NCBI RefSeq assembly: GCF_013267595.1
Contig: NZ_CP054010.1
Location: 744,001-808,000 of the forward strand
Length of the DNA: 64,000 nucleotides
Reading direction: 5' to 3'
Source of the DNA: Prevotella melaninogenica
Lineage (GTDB): Bacteria; Bacteroidota; Bacteroidia; Bacteroidales; Bacteroidaceae
This document shows positions 43,918-53,460 of the stretch, in pieces. The notes under the pieces were generated by a model. The model was given only the letters and a program-made list of their open reading frames with translations. It searched no databases and was not told the origin of the DNA. Each line of letters begins with the position of its first letter. Position 1 is the first letter of the stretch. The translations under genes were made by a program, and so were the position numbers.

Positions 43918-43925
43918 TAATTTTG
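43918..43925 (+). promoter_or_regulatory. -7 box of the aldo/keto reductase gene
   Basis: TAATTTTG matches the Bacteroidetes -7 box and lies 20 bases after the AraC-type direct repeats. No good -33 is present, as expected for an activator-dependent promoter. The leader to ATG 44092 is about 160 nt. Confidence 0.5.
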
Positions 43926-44091
43926 CACCGTCAAACGATAATAACAAGTTTTGTTGTCGAAGCAAAGGTACAGTCCTTTTATGGGGTAAGATGCTTTTTT
44001 ACAGGTTGTTAACGATCGAGTTTGAGTCCGTCTAACGACATAAAATAATAAGTAGAACAAATAATTCATTAATAAATAAACAAGGAGAAAT

Positions 44092-44937
44092 ATGGAAACA
44101 ATCAAATTAAGCAACGGAGTTGAGATGCCTCTTTTGGGCTATGGAGTATTTTTGGTAAGTCCTGACGAGTGCGAACGCAGTGTGAGTGAGGCTCTGAAAG
44201 TAGGCTATCGCCTTATTGACACCGCCCAGATTTATGGTAATGAAGAGGGTGTCGGACGTGCTTGGCGCAAGAGTGGACTTAGACGTGACGAGCTTTTCCT
44301 CGTAACTAAGGTGTGGCCTTCTAATGCAGGAGAGGAGAAGGCTGCTGCAAGCATTGAAGAGAGTCTGCGTAAACTTGATACAGACTATATTGACCTTCTG
44401 CTCATTCATCAGCAATATGGCGATATCTATGGTACATGGCGAGCTATGGAGAAAGCCTATCGTAGCGGTAAGGTGAGAGCTATCGGTGTGTCTAACTTTC
44501 AGGCAGGACGCTTCTTCGAGTTTGCTCATTATGTAGATGTAAAGCCAATGATCAATCAGTTGCAGTGTAACGTTATGGCACAGCAGAATGATATTGTGCC
44601 AGTCTTGAATGAAACCGATACAAAGATGATGGCATGGGGACCACTTGGCGGAGAAGGTGTAGATGGTATTGTACAGAATGAAGTATTGGCTGCGATAGGT
44701 AAGAAATATGGTAAGTCTGCTGCACAGGTGGCACTCCGTTGGCTTACTCAGCGAGGTATTGTAGCCATTCCAAAGAGTGTACACGTAGAGCGTATGCAGC
44801 AGAATTTTGATATCTTCGACTTCAGTCTTACCGCTGATGAAATGACAGAGGTGGCAGCGCTTAACCAGCAAGATGCAGGATTTATCGACTTCAATAGCCT
44901 TTCTTTTGTCAAGTATCTTATTGAAAAATACGGATAA
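44092..44937 (+). CDS. Aldo/keto reductase
   Basis: A 281-residue enzyme of normal length. The catalytic tetrad can be seen: Asp and Tyr in YRLIDTAQIYGNEEGVGRAW, Lys in LFLVTKVWPSNAG, His in DLLLIHQQYGDIYGTW. RAIGVSNFQAGRF and VAIPKSVHVERMQQNFDIFD form the NADPH-binding part. It reduces aldehydes or ketones. The natural substrate is unknown; it is closest to the diketogluconate-reductase type. It is divergent from an AraC regulator. Confidence 0.92.
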   Translation: METIKLSNGVEMPLLGYGVFLVSPDECERSVSEALKVGYRLIDTAQIYGNEEGVGRAWRKSGLRRDELFLVTKVWPSNAGEEKAAASIEESLRKLDTDYIDLLLIHQQYGDIYGTWRAMEKAYRSGKVRAIGVSNFQAGRFFEFAHYVDVKPMINQLQCNVMAQQNDIVPVLNETDTKMMAWGPLGGEGVDGIVQNEVLAAIGKKYGKSAAQVALRWLTQRGIVAIPKSVHVERMQQNFDIFDFSLTADEMTEVAALNQQDAGFIDFNSLSFVKYLIEKYG

Positions 44938-45112
44938 ACTTGGCAGAAAACTGATTGAAGGGCTGGGATGTTAAAACGCAAAGCCTAATAATTTGTTATT
45001 ATCCTTACTCTTCCTAACAGAGATTATTGCGGTAAGTGACTTGTTAGCTTATTAGTCTTTTCACGCATTAGTTAATCGTTGTTTTGTAAAGAAAGTTCAA
45101 ATCTTAAAAATA

Positions 45113-45204
45113 AAAAGGGCGTTAATTGGCTTCTAATTAACGCCCTTTTGGCTTGCAAAAGGTGCCCTTTAAGCCCCTTACTAACGCCCTTTTGAAGTCC
45201 TATT
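45113..45204. repeat. Long hairpin followed by three 22-bp-period repeats
   Basis: AAAAGGGCGTTAATT (45113-45127) pairs perfectly with AATTAACGCCCTTTT (45135-45149). From 45139 units start every 22 bases (45139, 45161, 45183), sharing the core CGCCCTTT or TGCCCTTT. The array lies between the convergent aldo/keto reductase gene and the PAAR cluster. The rest of 44938-45384 holds no gene. Confidence 0.75.
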
Positions 45205-45384
45205 AGGTACCTTCTGGAAGGCTCTCCCGCAACTAATTGATTACAAAAGACTTACAAAGGCATCAGATTTCCTTGTTTTTAGCTCAATTCCCAGTCTCCG
45301 CCTTGCTTACTTTGCAAATATATTTCTAACCTTTGCTGCTTGAGATTTGAACGTCCTTTAGTGGTAACTATAATTGTGGATTAA

Positions 45385-46062
45385 TTATTGCTCATATAGC
45401 CTTTTCAACTCCTCCCTATCAAGAACTCTTATAAGGTACTCCGTTACGAAAAGGCGATACTCTTCAGCTGTAAGATTATCTTGAACATCAAAATAAAGGA
45501 TTGACTTTGTAGAGCGATCGTAAGGTGTATTATCTTTCTTTATTTGCCTTTCAACAGTTCCAGAAATGAATTTGTGCCAGAACACGGGAACAGGATTCTC
45601 TTTTGTCCCATATTTAGAATCATGTAGCTGAGTCTTATTTACATGTACCAAGAAGATATTTCCTGGATTAAAATACGATTTAATTCTGGCTGCACCTAAG
45701 TCTCCACCACGTTTCTCTGGATTGAAAAAATCAATACCTTCAAACATGCATATCGCAATATATTTTTTTATTTTAGCATCATAAAATGATACTGTGAAAT
45801 AATATATCAGATTATTATGTTGATCCCGATAATTAGTAACATACTTTCTTTCTATTTGCTCTCTATTAGATGGTAGTTCAATCTGAACAATCTCTGAGTC
45901 ATTGATATATGTCTTTAAATATTGCAAATTATCTGTATTGCCTGTATTTGCAAAATAACTATATATGGTATAGATTAACGGAGCTAATATGAAAAAACCA
46001 ATAGCTCTCCATATACCAATAGAGAAAGACGATAGTGTAGTCTGAAACTTTTTCTTATTCAT
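45385..46062 (-). CDS. Unknown membrane protein, last gene of the PAAR-like cluster
   Basis: A 225-residue protein with one membrane segment near residues 12-35 (SIGIWRAIGFFILAPLIYTI). A mixed alpha/beta domain follows (NLIYYFTVSFYDAKIKKYIA, GDLGAARIKSYFNPGNIFLV). No family was recognised. Its start overlaps the stop of the PAAR-like gene by four bases, so it may be an immunity or accessory protein for that effector. Confidence 0.5.
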   Translation of the reverse strand: MNKKKFQTTLSSFSIGIWRAIGFFILAPLIYTIYSYFANTGNTDNLQYLKTYINDSEIVQIELPSNREQIERKYVTNYRDQHNNLIYYFTVSFYDAKIKKYIAICMFEGIDFFNPEKRGGDLGAARIKSYFNPGNIFLVHVNKTQLHDSKYGTKENPVPVFWHKFISGTVERQIKKDNTPYDRSTKSILYFDVQDNLTAEEYRLFVTEYLIRVLDREELKRLYEQ

Positions 46063-47282
46063 TCTTTACCTAACGTAAATGATACCATACCACCAGTTTG
46101 CTTCTCTCTATCTATTGCTGAGCTAAAATTCTCCATCATATCTTTCTCTTTTAGTTTTAATTCCTCATCATACGTATCAGCTATTTTCGTGGCAACAATT
46201 CCGCCTATAACACCAAGCGCTAAACCAGCCATATTTTTCCCAAATTTCTTCAGCCCATTACCAGCCTCTTCAGCTTCCTTTGAAATTAATTTTTCAACAA
46301 CTTTTTGTTGATTTTTTGCATGTTTTGTTGCAGCCTTTGTTCCCTTTGTTATAGCCACCTGAGTTAGTCGTTCTAACCCTCTTTTCTGTGCTATTATATC
46401 TTCAGAAATATTCTTCACAGTTTCATATGAAGATTTCAAATCTTTATAAGTTGTTACCCCATCTTTAACAAGTCCTGCTCCTGATTGGATGTCGTTGGAA
46501 TTTTCTGTTATAATATTATCGCTATATGCTTGGTTAGAATACATCTCTTTATGATGAGAATTTGCTGTGTACCAGTCAAAAAAATGGAAAGCACTGGATA
46601 TCCCTAATGAAATAGGATTCAGTCCACCAGTAGCTCCGCCAACTACTCCTTGCCAAAACTCACTTTCACTTTTCTTTGAAATAATTTCTTTATTAGCGGA
46701 TGTTAGCATACTAGCAGTCTCTTGCGCTATAGTATCATCCATTATAATTGCAATTAAACCTCCTCGTGGACATTCAAGTAAGGATCTATCAACAATAGTA
46801 TATTCACCTTTTACTTGGATACTCTGATGATATATATCCCAACTCATTCCAGATACTACATCGCAGTCATGCTTCTGACTATAACCATAAGCTATACCAG
46901 TTATCACGGCAGTACCTGCAGCTATAATAGCTGCTAATCCCAAACTCTCTCCAACAAGAAATCCAACAGCTCCCATTGCCACTCCAGCAAGCCCACCAGT
47001 TCCAATGACAAGTGCAACAGCTACAACAACAGCTACAACGGCAGCTACACCTACTAATAGCCCAAATAAGTTGTACATAATTCCTTTTGCAAAACTTTTT
47101 GGGACTCTACATTCAAAGCATGCGGAAATCTTGGTATCTTTATAAGTCAAGATAGGGGCAGGATCTGTAGCTCGGTATTGCTCAAAGCGTGGTTGTTCTT
47201 CGCACCCTATTTTTTGAGGGGAACCGCAAGTCATGTTTGTACAGACTATATTTGTCCCCAGATATACAATATTAAAAGGCAT
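46059..47282 (-). CDS. PAAR-like protein with transmembrane effector region
   Basis: A 407-residue protein. The N-terminus and residues about 60-150 look like a PAAR-like (DUF4280 type) spike with membrane helices: NIVCTNMTCGSPQKIG, ISACFECRVPKSF, then GLLVGVAAVVAVVVAVALVI and AIIAAGTAVITGIAYG. The C-terminal half is helical (SSYETVKNISEDIIAQKRGL). Such proteins sit on the tip of type VI secretion needles in Bacteroidetes. No structural secretion genes are in the window, so this would be an orphan effector cluster. Confidence 0.55.
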   Translation of the reverse strand: MPFNIVYLGTNIVCTNMTCGSPQKIGCEEQPRFEQYRATDPAPILTYKDTKISACFECRVPKSFAKGIMYNLFGLLVGVAAVVAVVVAVALVIGTGGLAGVAMGAVGFLVGESLGLAAIIAAGTAVITGIAYGYSQKHDCDVVSGMSWDIYHQSIQVKGEYTIVDRSLLECPRGGLIAIIMDDTIAQETASMLTSANKEIISKKSESEFWQGVVGGATGGLNPISLGISSAFHFFDWYTANSHHKEMYSNQAYSDNIITENSNDIQSGAGLVKDGVTTYKDLKSSYETVKNISEDIIAQKRGLERLTQVAITKGTKAATKHAKNQQKVVEKLISKEAEEAGNGLKKFGKNMAGLALGVIGGIVATKIADTYDEELKLKEKDMMENFSSAIDREKQTGGMVSFTLGKE

Positions 47283-47287
47283 AGTTC

Positions 47288-48193
47288 TTATTCTATTTTT
47301 CTTAATTTACAAAGAATGGTTAAGTCTATATTGTTTACAACCTCTTCTATCAAACGCACTTCTGCTTTTTCTATATATCGTTTTTCTTCATTGACTGTCT
47401 CGCTTATATTGAAAATAGGTCTATACTGATTAAACTTATATTGGATAGTAGGCTTGTATTGTTCATTATAAAACTTAACAATTTCTGGTAGTGTTGCGAT
47501 ATATTCATCTATACTTCCTATTCTGTCATACATGATTTTATCAGAAGAATCTTTATAAGTTCGTGGTGTAATAGTCATTGGAAATGAAATACCTTTGAAT
47601 AATTGAGACGGAAAGGTTATAATATCTGGGGCATTCTGTTTTTGTTTTCCTACAAGATAGTAGTCGAAAATGAGCATATAAAACATTTTACTTTTCATTT
47701 CCGCTTTCATCATTTCTTGATCAAGAATCAATTTATCTTGTGTTTCAAGGAATTTATTTACAGAGTCACGAGTTTCTCTTGACCTAAGAAACTTATATTT
47801 ATCTCTGAAGTAGTCTTTATAATCTTCCCATGCCAAGACGATTTCTTCATGATTTACAATCTCACCTATGTGACCAGTATCCATATCCACATTTATAACA
47901 GCCTGACATTTAATTTTTTCAAGGTCCACAACCATATTCATTCCTGCTTGATACTGTTCAGGAGAAACAGAAGCAATATTATCATCTATTTTAAATGCAA
48001 TTTGCATAATGTTGTGATGAGTATTATAAACTTTCTCTACGGTATAATCTGTTTTCAACCTATTAGTACTAATGAGCATACCATTTATTTTCATAGCAAC
48101 GGTTTGCTCATTTCTGTATCTGATATGTTGATATTCAACATATTGTTTTCCTTTAATTTTCTTTTTTAATTCTTCCCAATAAGTCATAATCAA
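47288..48193 (-). CDS. Unknown protein (301 aa) upstream of the PAAR-like gene
   Basis: A 301-residue soluble protein without signal peptide: VEYQHIRYRNEQTVAMKING, VSPEQYQAGMNMVVDLEKIK, MFYMLIFDYYLVGKQKQN. The length and position (6 bases before the PAAR-like gene) suggest an effector chaperone or adaptor. I do not recognise the family. Confidence 0.5.
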   Translation of the reverse strand: MIMTYWEELKKKIKGKQYVEYQHIRYRNEQTVAMKINGMLISTNRLKTDYTVEKVYNTHHNIMQIAFKIDDNIASVSPEQYQAGMNMVVDLEKIKCQAVINVDMDTGHIGEIVNHEEIVLAWEDYKDYFRDKYKFLRSRETRDSVNKFLETQDKLILDQEMMKAEMKSKMFYMLIFDYYLVGKQKQNAPDIITFPSQLFKGISFPMTITPRTYKDSSDKIMYDRIGSIDEYIATLPEIVKFYNEQYKPTIQYKFNQYRPIFNISETVNEEKRYIEKAEVRLIEEVVNNIDLTILCKLRKIE

Positions 48194-48197
48194 AATC

Positions 48198-48362
48198 TTA
48201 ATAGATATTTACAAGAATACCTTTGGTTGTTGCAATAGACTTGTCCACACCGCCAAAGTTCATATTCACTTCACCTTTTTTATGGGGGGTAATGCTACCT
48301 TGTAATTCTTCAAGTTTCAGAAAACTGCAACTATGACTGGTGAGTCTTTTGCACTTGTTGCC
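48198..48362 (-). pseudogene. C-terminal remnant of an unknown gene
   Basis: An open frame of 54 codons without a start, ending SIATTKGILVNIY and TAA 48198-48200. Upstream the frame is closed by TAG at 48363-48365. It ends 5 bases before the 301-residue gene, so it was probably the preceding gene of the same operon before it decayed. Confidence 0.4.
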
Positions 48363-49055
48363 CTACCACCTACCTCTCAGATAAAGAATGTCATATTCCT
48401 TTCTGTCCAGTTCCTATGTTTTTCTGATTGAACTCATGATTAAATAATTTTAGGTTGTTAGAAAAATAATAAATGAGAGTCTCTATGTTATTAGCCCAGC
48501 ATGGGAATACAAAGAGAAAAAGAACAACAACTTCTTGAAATATCCTCTGTGCAACTGATAACCAGTTTTCTCCTTATAGAGAAGAGGATGATTTGCAATC
48601 TGTTTTCTTATATGATAACAAAGATAGAAAAGAATCTCATTACAACAAATTAAAAAACATTATATAACAGATATTTAACATTTAATATAAGTGATAATAA
48701 ACTTGATTACTATCTGGGAACATGACCAAGTTGCAGTCTATATCTGCAAAGAAAATCAGTGCTCTAATTGTTGTTATGATTCTTTGGGGACGGAAATATG
48801 CATATAAGAATTTTCAAATCAGCGAGAAGTTAAGTTTGTCAATACACACGGGATTAATATTTCTTCGTTAAACGTCTGTGTGTTAATTTATAAAGCACAA
48901 GTTAAGCATAAAACTGCACTGAGTAAGATTTTCTTCATATTCTACAATTTAGTTGTTAAGTAAATATACATAAAAAGACATAGATTAACGAAAGTGAAAG
49001 ATTATTTATCTTACTTTTATTTCTCTATAAGTCCTTCTACTGATAAAACAAAAAA
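48363..49055. other. Gene-poor stretch with a signal-peptide remnant
   Basis: Nothing coding is supported except a 16-residue minus-strand frame at 48888-48938 (MKKILLSAVLCLTCAL). It resembles the start of the neighbouring GH20 signal peptide and stops at once. This looks like the remains of a secreted-protein gene. Confidence 0.4.
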
Positions 49056-49098
49056 CAGCTAATAAGCTGCGAGGATAGCCCTCACACCTTATCAGCTG
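49056..49098 (-). terminator. Terminator of the GH20 gene
   Basis: CAGCTAATAAG (49056-49066) pairs with CTTATCAGCTG (49088-49098) with one mismatch. On the minus strand it is followed by a T-rich run. It lies 45 bases after the hexosaminidase stop. Confidence 0.75.
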
Positions 49099-49142
49099 AA
49101 TATATTTTAGCTGGTATTAGACGGTGCTAATACGCTTTGAGA

Positions 49143-50753
49143 TTACTTCTTCTCCTTGTAGAGGTCCTGGCAAGTCTTCCAACCGAAGTGCTTGTAAAGC
49201 TCGTTCAGGCGGGTTTCACGTGCCTTGAAAGAGTCGAAGTCCTTCTTGTCGTTCTCTGTCCAACCAGTCTCTGCCATAGCTGCAACACGTGGGAGGAGCT
49301 GGAAGAAAGCGAGGTCGCGACCGATAACATACTCAGTCCAGAGGTTTGCCTGTACACCCTTAACGTGCTTCTTCAACTCAGGTGCAGCGTCGTCTGGCAC
49401 TGGGTTGTAGCCGTAAGTTGTCTCAACTGGGAGGAAACCACCGATGAGGGTCATCGTGTTATCCTTTCTCTGATAGTAGTCGAGATAGTAGTAGTTTACT
49501 GGAGTCATGATGGCATCCAAACCACGCTTAGCTGCCTCAATACCACCGTTCACACCACGCCAGCTCATGACAGTTGTACCCTTGTCTACATCACCCTCAA
49601 GAATCTCGTCCCAACCGATGATGTTACGACCCTTAGACTCCAAGTGTTTTGCCACTTGATTCATGAAGTGAGCCTGTAACTGAGCCTCTGCAGGGAAGCC
49701 GTTAGAGCCCTTCAAGCCAAGACGTTTGATTTCAGCCTGACAACGTGGACAGTGTTGCCAACGAATACGTGGGGCCTCGTCGCCTCCAATATGGATATAC
49801 TTAGATGGGAAAATATCAACGATTTCGTCTAAGACATTGTTCACAAACTCGTAAGTCTTAGGGTTACCAGCGCAGAGAATGTCTGGGAATACGCCCCATT
49901 GCTCAGCCACTTTGTAAGGACCACCGGTACAACCAAGCTCTGGGTAAGCTGCCAATGCACCGAGCATATGACCAGGCATGTCAATCTCTGGGATAACAGT
50001 GATATAACGATCAGCTGCATATTTCACAACTTCACGCATCTCATCCTTTGTATAGTAACCACCGTATGGGGTATCATCAAAGAGTCCTGTCATACGACCA
50101 ATAACTGTCTGCGCACGCTTTGAACCAACCTCTGTGAGCTTTGGATAGCGGTCAATCTGTGCACGCCAGCCCTGATCTTCAGTGAGATGCCAGTGGAAGG
50201 TGTTGACATTATGAAGTGCCAACATATCGATAAACTCCTTGATGAAGCTCATCTTGAAGTAGTGACGAGCGCAATCGAGCATCGTACCACGATAGCCGAA
50301 GCGTGGATAGTCAACGATACGAGCTGCTGGGAAGGTTACGTTCTCTGCCTTCTCCAATGGTAATGATTTGCGAAGTGTCTGTACACCATAGAAAACACCA
50401 CGTGGAGTCTTGCCCTCAACGGTAATATTCTTACCCTTTACGGTGATAACATAACCCTCCTCATTCTCAACCTTTGCATTGATTTTCAAGGTAATAGTAC
50501 TTCCTTTCTTGTTCATACCATTGAGCGCAATACCAGTTGCCTCTTGGATATATTGCTTCAAGAATTCACCATTACGGCGCATAGCCTCATCGTTGCTTGC
50601 AACATTAATAACGGTGTTAGCATCCAAAACGAATGGCGTACCTTTCTCAGCAGTAATACTCTGTGGGAGAGGAACTACCTGGTAGTTCGCATCTGTGGCA
50701 TGAAGTGAGAATGTAGCCATCATCAATGCCACTGAAAGTAAGATTTTCTTCAT
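49143..50753 (-). CDS. Exported beta-N-acetylhexosaminidase (GH20)
   Basis: A 536-residue enzyme with a signal peptide (SVALMMATFSLHATD). The small N-terminal GH20b domain precedes the TIM barrel: FHWHLTEDQGWRAQIDRYPK, the catalytic Asp-Glu pair in YIHIGGDEAPRIRWQHCPRC, and MSWRGVNGGIEAAKRG. It removes terminal GlcNAc or GalNAc from glycans, for example mucin or chitobiose, in the periplasm or on the surface. A -7 box TATCTTTG lies on the minus strand at 50821-50814. Confidence 0.92.
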   Translation of the reverse strand: MKKILLSVALMMATFSLHATDANYQVVPLPQSITAEKGTPFVLDANTVINVASNDEAMRRNGEFLKQYIQEATGIALNGMNKKGSTITLKINAKVENEEGYVITVKGKNITVEGKTPRGVFYGVQTLRKSLPLEKAENVTFPAARIVDYPRFGYRGTMLDCARHYFKMSFIKEFIDMLALHNVNTFHWHLTEDQGWRAQIDRYPKLTEVGSKRAQTVIGRMTGLFDDTPYGGYYTKDEMREVVKYAADRYITVIPEIDMPGHMLGALAAYPELGCTGGPYKVAEQWGVFPDILCAGNPKTYEFVNNVLDEIVDIFPSKYIHIGGDEAPRIRWQHCPRCQAEIKRLGLKGSNGFPAEAQLQAHFMNQVAKHLESKGRNIIGWDEILEGDVDKGTTVMSWRGVNGGIEAAKRGLDAIMTPVNYYYLDYYQRKDNTMTLIGGFLPVETTYGYNPVPDDAAPELKKHVKGVQANLWTEYVIGRDLAFFQLLPRVAAMAETGWTENDKKDFDSFKARETRLNELYKHFGWKTCQDLYKEKK

Positions 50754-51230
50754 CTCGATTAATATGATTTTTGTATTTAGGTTTTTATATTCTGGATTTC
50801 AACTATCCATGGACAAAGATACGAAAAAAAAGTGATTAAATACTTGTTGTGGGTAAAAAGTGTAGAAAAACTACTTATACCAGTTTGTAAAGTTCATTTG
50901 TTCTCTATCAATACTGGTTATAAAAGTAGAACGAAAAATATTTTTCCAAAATAATAGACTACTCCTATAGGTTATGCTTCCGTGTGTCAAGATAACCTTA
51001 AAGAATAATTTTACTGTCACTCCTGTCATTTTTATAGCACACCTAACTCTTTGATTTACAAAGAGTATACGTGAAATGTTAAAAGTGACAGCAAATCAAA
51101 ACAAAACTATTTATGTAAGATTTGCTGTATTCCCTCACTTGTTAGAGCGCCTTTATCACTCTAAATTTCGAAAGGGCTATGTTTTAAATAACTTCACCTT
51201 TTCTCAGAATCCATACTATATTCGGTATTC
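50754..51230. other. Intergenic region between GH20 and the RADAR-like genes
   Basis: No gene is supported. The GH20 -7 box (CAAAGATA at 50814-50821, read on the minus strand) is the only recognisable signal. Composition is AT-rich. Confidence 0.5.
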
Positions 51231-53438
51231 TTATTTATTCGCAGCATACAGACTATCATTATTGAAAGTATAATAATTTGCATCTCGATTTATCTTCCTT
51301 ATTATTTCAAAAGCTTCATTTATACAGAAATCATACTCGTAGACTAACAGGGTATATATGTGGCAATATTCATTATAAATGTTTGTAGCAAATATACCGG
51401 CATCATCTGTACCTAAGACTATTGGAGGAATTGGCTTCCCTTCCTTCTCCCATCTAATCCAATTTACAAGATGATAAGTATTAAAGCTATTGTGATAACC
51501 TATGAAGATATTACTCGTAGGGAGAGTTTCAATAGCTATTTCTTTATGGTGCATTATCTTTAAGATAGCTAATTGTACTTCTCTCAGAGCATTCTTATCA
51601 AGTATCTCGAAGATTTTTACCTTTATCTCCTTTTTGTAATTTTCAACATACTCTTTTTGATGGTATCTCTTCAAGGCCTTAATATTATTTAGCTCCCCAC
51701 TATCTGCCAATTCTAATATATCTTCTTGCCTTTTCTTCCACGAATATATAAGATCATAAACTTGAAACTCATCATTAGGGAAAATCTCTCTTGATAGTTC
51801 CGTTATACGCATATATAACCGTGGCATTAATGATTCTAAAGCCTTACATTCATTATTGCTAATTAGATAATATACAAAGAGCAGATCATCCATATATGCA
51901 CCTATTGGCACTACAACTTCACACCCTACATTGTGCTCCCATATTCCTGGGTCAACACCAGCTGCCGTTGCATGTCCGATTCTATCACCTCGCTGTAAAT
52001 CCAAGAAGGTAATTGCTTCATAGATAGCGCGTAATCCACCAAGTAGATGGTAGAAGTCTTCACCAGCATGAAATGTAAAATATTGGAATCCGTTCTCACG
52101 CAACCGCTTAAACACTGGGGCAAACACCTCTGGTGGTGTGTCAAATTCGCTTGCTGCTGCATCTATTCCGACAATAGCTCTCCCATTCTTACTACCACTA
52201 TTACGTAATGATATCAGTGCCTCACATATTTTTCTATTCTTTAGTCTTAGTGCTTTAAATCGAATGTCATCCTTTCCTTTATCTGCCCGCTTTATAAAAT
52301 GGGCTGTGAGCCTTATATTCGACTTATCACAATCTTGCCTATTATTTAGATGTAACCATCCTCTTCGAATTTTATCAATTAATTGATTATTCTTTTCTAT
52401 TGAATCTTTAGGTGAGAATCGTCCTTCTAAATTCTTAATATTATCACACTGATTTCCAGCCAACTGAAAGAAACGCTCTATATATTCTTGCTCGCTATAC
52501 TCTCTTAATCCATTTGATGTATATTGTTGGAACTGATCAAAGCCAAAGCATTGAGGTTGTTGAACCGACATCTGATTGACAAGACCCAGTATGAGCAAAT
52601 AATGATGAAAATATGCTGCGCCTTGTTTGTTTTCAGGATTCATTGATAGATAGTGTAGCACTGCAATATAAAGACACGCCTCTGATTGTCTTGTAAAAGA
52701 TTCTCTCAGTTGCACAACTTTGTTAACCTTAGAAAAGAGTTTCTTTCTAAGTTCGATGGCTTTTTCTATTAACGTTTTGAGTCTCCTGGGTTTTGTCCAA
52801 TTATCAAACTGCTCATATTGTTCTTTGGCAAGTTCATTTCCGTTTGAACTTTCTAACATCTCACGATAGAAGCTATCAGGATAGTGTAAGAAATCAAGCC
52901 AAAGAGTATCCGTCTCCACCGTACCATTTAGATGAATATGCAAATCATTTAATCCATGACTCTCCTTCTTCAATTCTTCTAATTGGGGTATGTATGGCGG
53001 TATCAAACTCGTATTTCCCAGGTTCGGCGCAATAACCTGATTGTAAAAAGAGTGTGACCCTATATCATTAATAGTTGAAACGAGATTCTTAAAAATAAAA
53101 GCACATATCAATAGCATGGGAGGTATATACGCTATTTGTTCTTGCCAAGCATTAAACTTCTCTATTTTGACGTATATGCGATTGTTTCTCCATTCTAAGA
53201 AGTCATTTGCAAGTTGGGTTAATCCCTGTGTAAAGAGTTGACTTTTTGTATTTATTCCTCTAAACGAACTATCAGACACAAGCCTCAGATAATGGTGCGG
53301 TATCACATGATTGTCTTCCCGTGCTATTATCATAAGTCTGCGCTTAACATCTCTCAATGAGACCTCTTCCCCTTCCTGATAAGAGGAAAGGGAAAGGCGG
53401 TCGATTAAAAGGTATGATATGTGTGAATTACTTTTCAT
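51231..53438 (-). CDS. rdrB: RADAR-type adenosine deaminase RdrB
   Basis: A 735-residue protein with all the motifs of metal-dependent adenosine deaminases: HxH in LNDLHIHLNGTVETDTLW, FQYFTFHAGEDFYHLLGG, RGDRIGHATAAGVDPG and PPIVLGTDDAGIFATN. It is far longer than ordinary deaminases, as RdrB of the RADAR antiphage system is. In RADAR it forms large assemblies with the ATPase RdrA and deaminates adenosine nucleotides or RNA on infection. It follows rdrA by 22 bases. rdrA here is cut by an IS66 element. Confidence 0.82.
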   Translation of the reverse strand: MKSNSHISYLLIDRLSLSSYQEGEEVSLRDVKRRLMIIAREDNHVIPHHYLRLVSDSSFRGINTKSQLFTQGLTQLANDFLEWRNNRIYVKIEKFNAWQEQIAYIPPMLLICAFIFKNLVSTINDIGSHSFYNQVIAPNLGNTSLIPPYIPQLEELKKESHGLNDLHIHLNGTVETDTLWLDFLHYPDSFYREMLESSNGNELAKEQYEQFDNWTKPRRLKTLIEKAIELRKKLFSKVNKVVQLRESFTRQSEACLYIAVLHYLSMNPENKQGAAYFHHYLLILGLVNQMSVQQPQCFGFDQFQQYTSNGLREYSEQEYIERFFQLAGNQCDNIKNLEGRFSPKDSIEKNNQLIDKIRRGWLHLNNRQDCDKSNIRLTAHFIKRADKGKDDIRFKALRLKNRKICEALISLRNSGSKNGRAIVGIDAAASEFDTPPEVFAPVFKRLRENGFQYFTFHAGEDFYHLLGGLRAIYEAITFLDLQRGDRIGHATAAGVDPGIWEHNVGCEVVVPIGAYMDDLLFVYYLISNNECKALESLMPRLYMRITELSREIFPNDEFQVYDLIYSWKKRQEDILELADSGELNNIKALKRYHQKEYVENYKKEIKVKIFEILDKNALREVQLAILKIMHHKEIAIETLPTSNIFIGYHNSFNTYHLVNWIRWEKEGKPIPPIVLGTDDAGIFATNIYNEYCHIYTLLVYEYDFCINEAFEIIRKINRDANYYTFNNDSLYAANK

Positions 53439-53460
53439 GTTTCAGATGGAGCTAATCATC

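Noticed and set aside
44107..44871. A 254-codon minus-strand frame inside the aldo/keto reductase gene
   Set aside because: It is the antisense shadow of a conserved enzyme gene.
49137..49679. A 180-codon plus-strand frame over the GH20 gene
   Set aside because: It is antisense to a conserved enzyme and lacks a promoter or domain.
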